Source: Halobacteriales archaeon QH_10_70_21
GTDB taxonomy: Archaea > Halobacteriota > Halobacteria > Halobacteriales > Haloarculaceae
DNA length: 12,768 bases
Assembly: GCA_003021325.1 (NCBI GenBank)
Contig: PXQM01000129.1
Span: 6,118-18,885, forward strand
Direction: 5' to 3'
The first letter of the stretch is position 1; each line of letters starts with the position of its first letter. The notes under the pieces were generated by a model. It searched no databases. It was not told the DNA's origin and was given only the letters and a program-made list of their open reading frames with translations. The translations under genes were made by a program, and so were the position numbers. Of this stretch, positions 12,341-12,768 are shown one piece after another.

Positions 12341-12768
12341 TTACTTGCCGCGCTTGTCGTTCGCGCGGACGCTCGGGCGGGTCTTCTCGGTGCCCTTCCC
12401 GCGCTTCTGCTGGCCGCGGCCGCGCTGGCCGGCGGAGGTGCGCCCGCGGGACGCCCGGCCGCGCTGGCTGTCGTCACAGATCCAGTTCAGGTCGTCGTCG
12501 TTCCGGATGGCGCCGTGTTCCGGGTCCAGCAGGATGACCTCGAACCACTTCTGGGAGCCGTCCTCGCCGACCCAGTAGCTGTTGAGCACGCGCAGGTTCC
12601 GGAACTTCCGGGCGACGCGCTCCTCGCCGATGCGCTGGAGGTTCTTCCGCCGGGTGATCTTGTTGACCCCCTGGCGCTTCGAGCGGCGGCCGGCCTTGAA
12701 GCGCTGCTTGCGGGCGCTGCCCTTCCGGACCGACACCCGGGCGACGACGACGCCCTGCTTGGCCTTGT
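12341..12768 (-). CDS. rpl15e: 50S ribosomal protein L15e (partial, 5' end outside the window)
   Basis: Archaeal/eukaryotic-type large-subunit ribosomal protein L15e (eL15). The 141 visible C-terminal residues cover [39 protein letters not shown], then [27 protein letters not shown], and the very basic Gly/Arg/Ser tail ending RANDKRGK. The full protein is near 195 residues, so about 55 N-terminal residues lie beyond the right edge. The internal GTG at 12736 is a valine codon, not the start. The TAA stop is at 12341-12343. It is transcribed toward the response regulator, 92 bases away, which has its own promoter. Confidence 0.97.
   Translation of the reverse strand, partial: KAKQGVVVARVSVRKGSARKQRFKAGRRSKRQGVNKITRRKNLQRIGEERVARKFRNLRVLNSYWVGEDGSQKWFEVILLDPEHGAIRNDDDLNWICDDSQRGRASRGRTSAGQRGRGQQKRGKGTEKTRPSVRANDKRGK

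Noticed and set aside
1..12768. CRISPR arrays, tRNA or rRNA genes, long direct repeats, defence or secondary-metabolite gene clusters.
   Set aside because: None was seen on reading both strands; the genes are housekeeping or unlinked single genes, so no novel multi-gene defence-type system is claimed.

Overview
The window is very GC-rich chromosomal DNA from a haloarchaeon (class Halobacteria). The evidence is the acidic (Asp/Glu-rich) proteome, the archaeal genes (prefoldin beta, ribosomal protein L15e, the separate glutaminase subunit of GMP synthase, DUF3194, DUF2070), the archaeal-type promoters, and the near absence of leaders: most genes have an A/T-rich TATA-like box centred about 25-30 bases upstream of the start codon. 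The genus cannot be told from the sequence. No tRNA, rRNA, CRISPR array, insertion sequence or integrase was found.

Layout. 30-669 (+): pfdB and a DUF3194 gene, the end of a probable translation/folding operon entering from the left. 666-2438 (-): a DUF2070 membrane protein whose stop codon overlaps that of DUF3194. 2484-2952 (-): a small membrane protein with a frameshift. 3008-3612 (-): a UspA stress protein with a C-terminal extension, frameshifted. 3694-4214 (-): guaA glutaminase subunit with an internal deletion. 4272-5662 (-): a two-gene unit, CDP-alcohol phosphatidyltransferase then a PHP-domain phosphoesterase, with overlapping stop and start. 5765-6367 (-): a GNAT acetyltransferase. 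6481-6908 (+): a membrane-bound YdjM-type hydrolase with an internal deletion. 7027-7809 (+): glutamate dehydrogenase without its NAD(P)-binding domain. 7862-8506 (+): an unrecognised acidic protein. 8615-9085 (-): a small membrane protein. 9150-10519 (-): a citramalate/isopropylmalate synthase with an internal deletion, preceded by a possible 27-codon leader ORF. 10694-11044 (-): DUF192. 11124-11705 (+): an HNH-like zinc protein. 11883-12248 (-): a receiver-only response regulator. 12341-12768 (-): ribosomal protein L15e, cut by the right edge. No stretch longer than about 180 bases lacks a gene.

The most striking thing is not a new system but a pattern of damage. Between about 2.85 and 9.46 kb at least six genes carry frameshifts or clean internal deletions, while the sequence on both sides of each break still reads as well-conserved protein with catalytic residues intact. 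The flanking and interspersed genes are whole. Several of the hit genes (guaA, glutamate dehydrogenase, citramalate/isopropylmalate synthase) are core metabolic genes. This favours assembly collapse or consensus error over natural decay, but reads would be needed to decide.

Functionally the window is housekeeping: protein folding, purine, glutamate and branched-chain amino acid metabolism, and probable lipid head-group synthesis, with single stress and signalling genes. The most interesting biology is the lipid synthase/PHP gene pair, the HNH-like protein, the possible leader ORF of the synthase, the UspA extension, and a TATA-like core placed symmetrically between two divergent genes.
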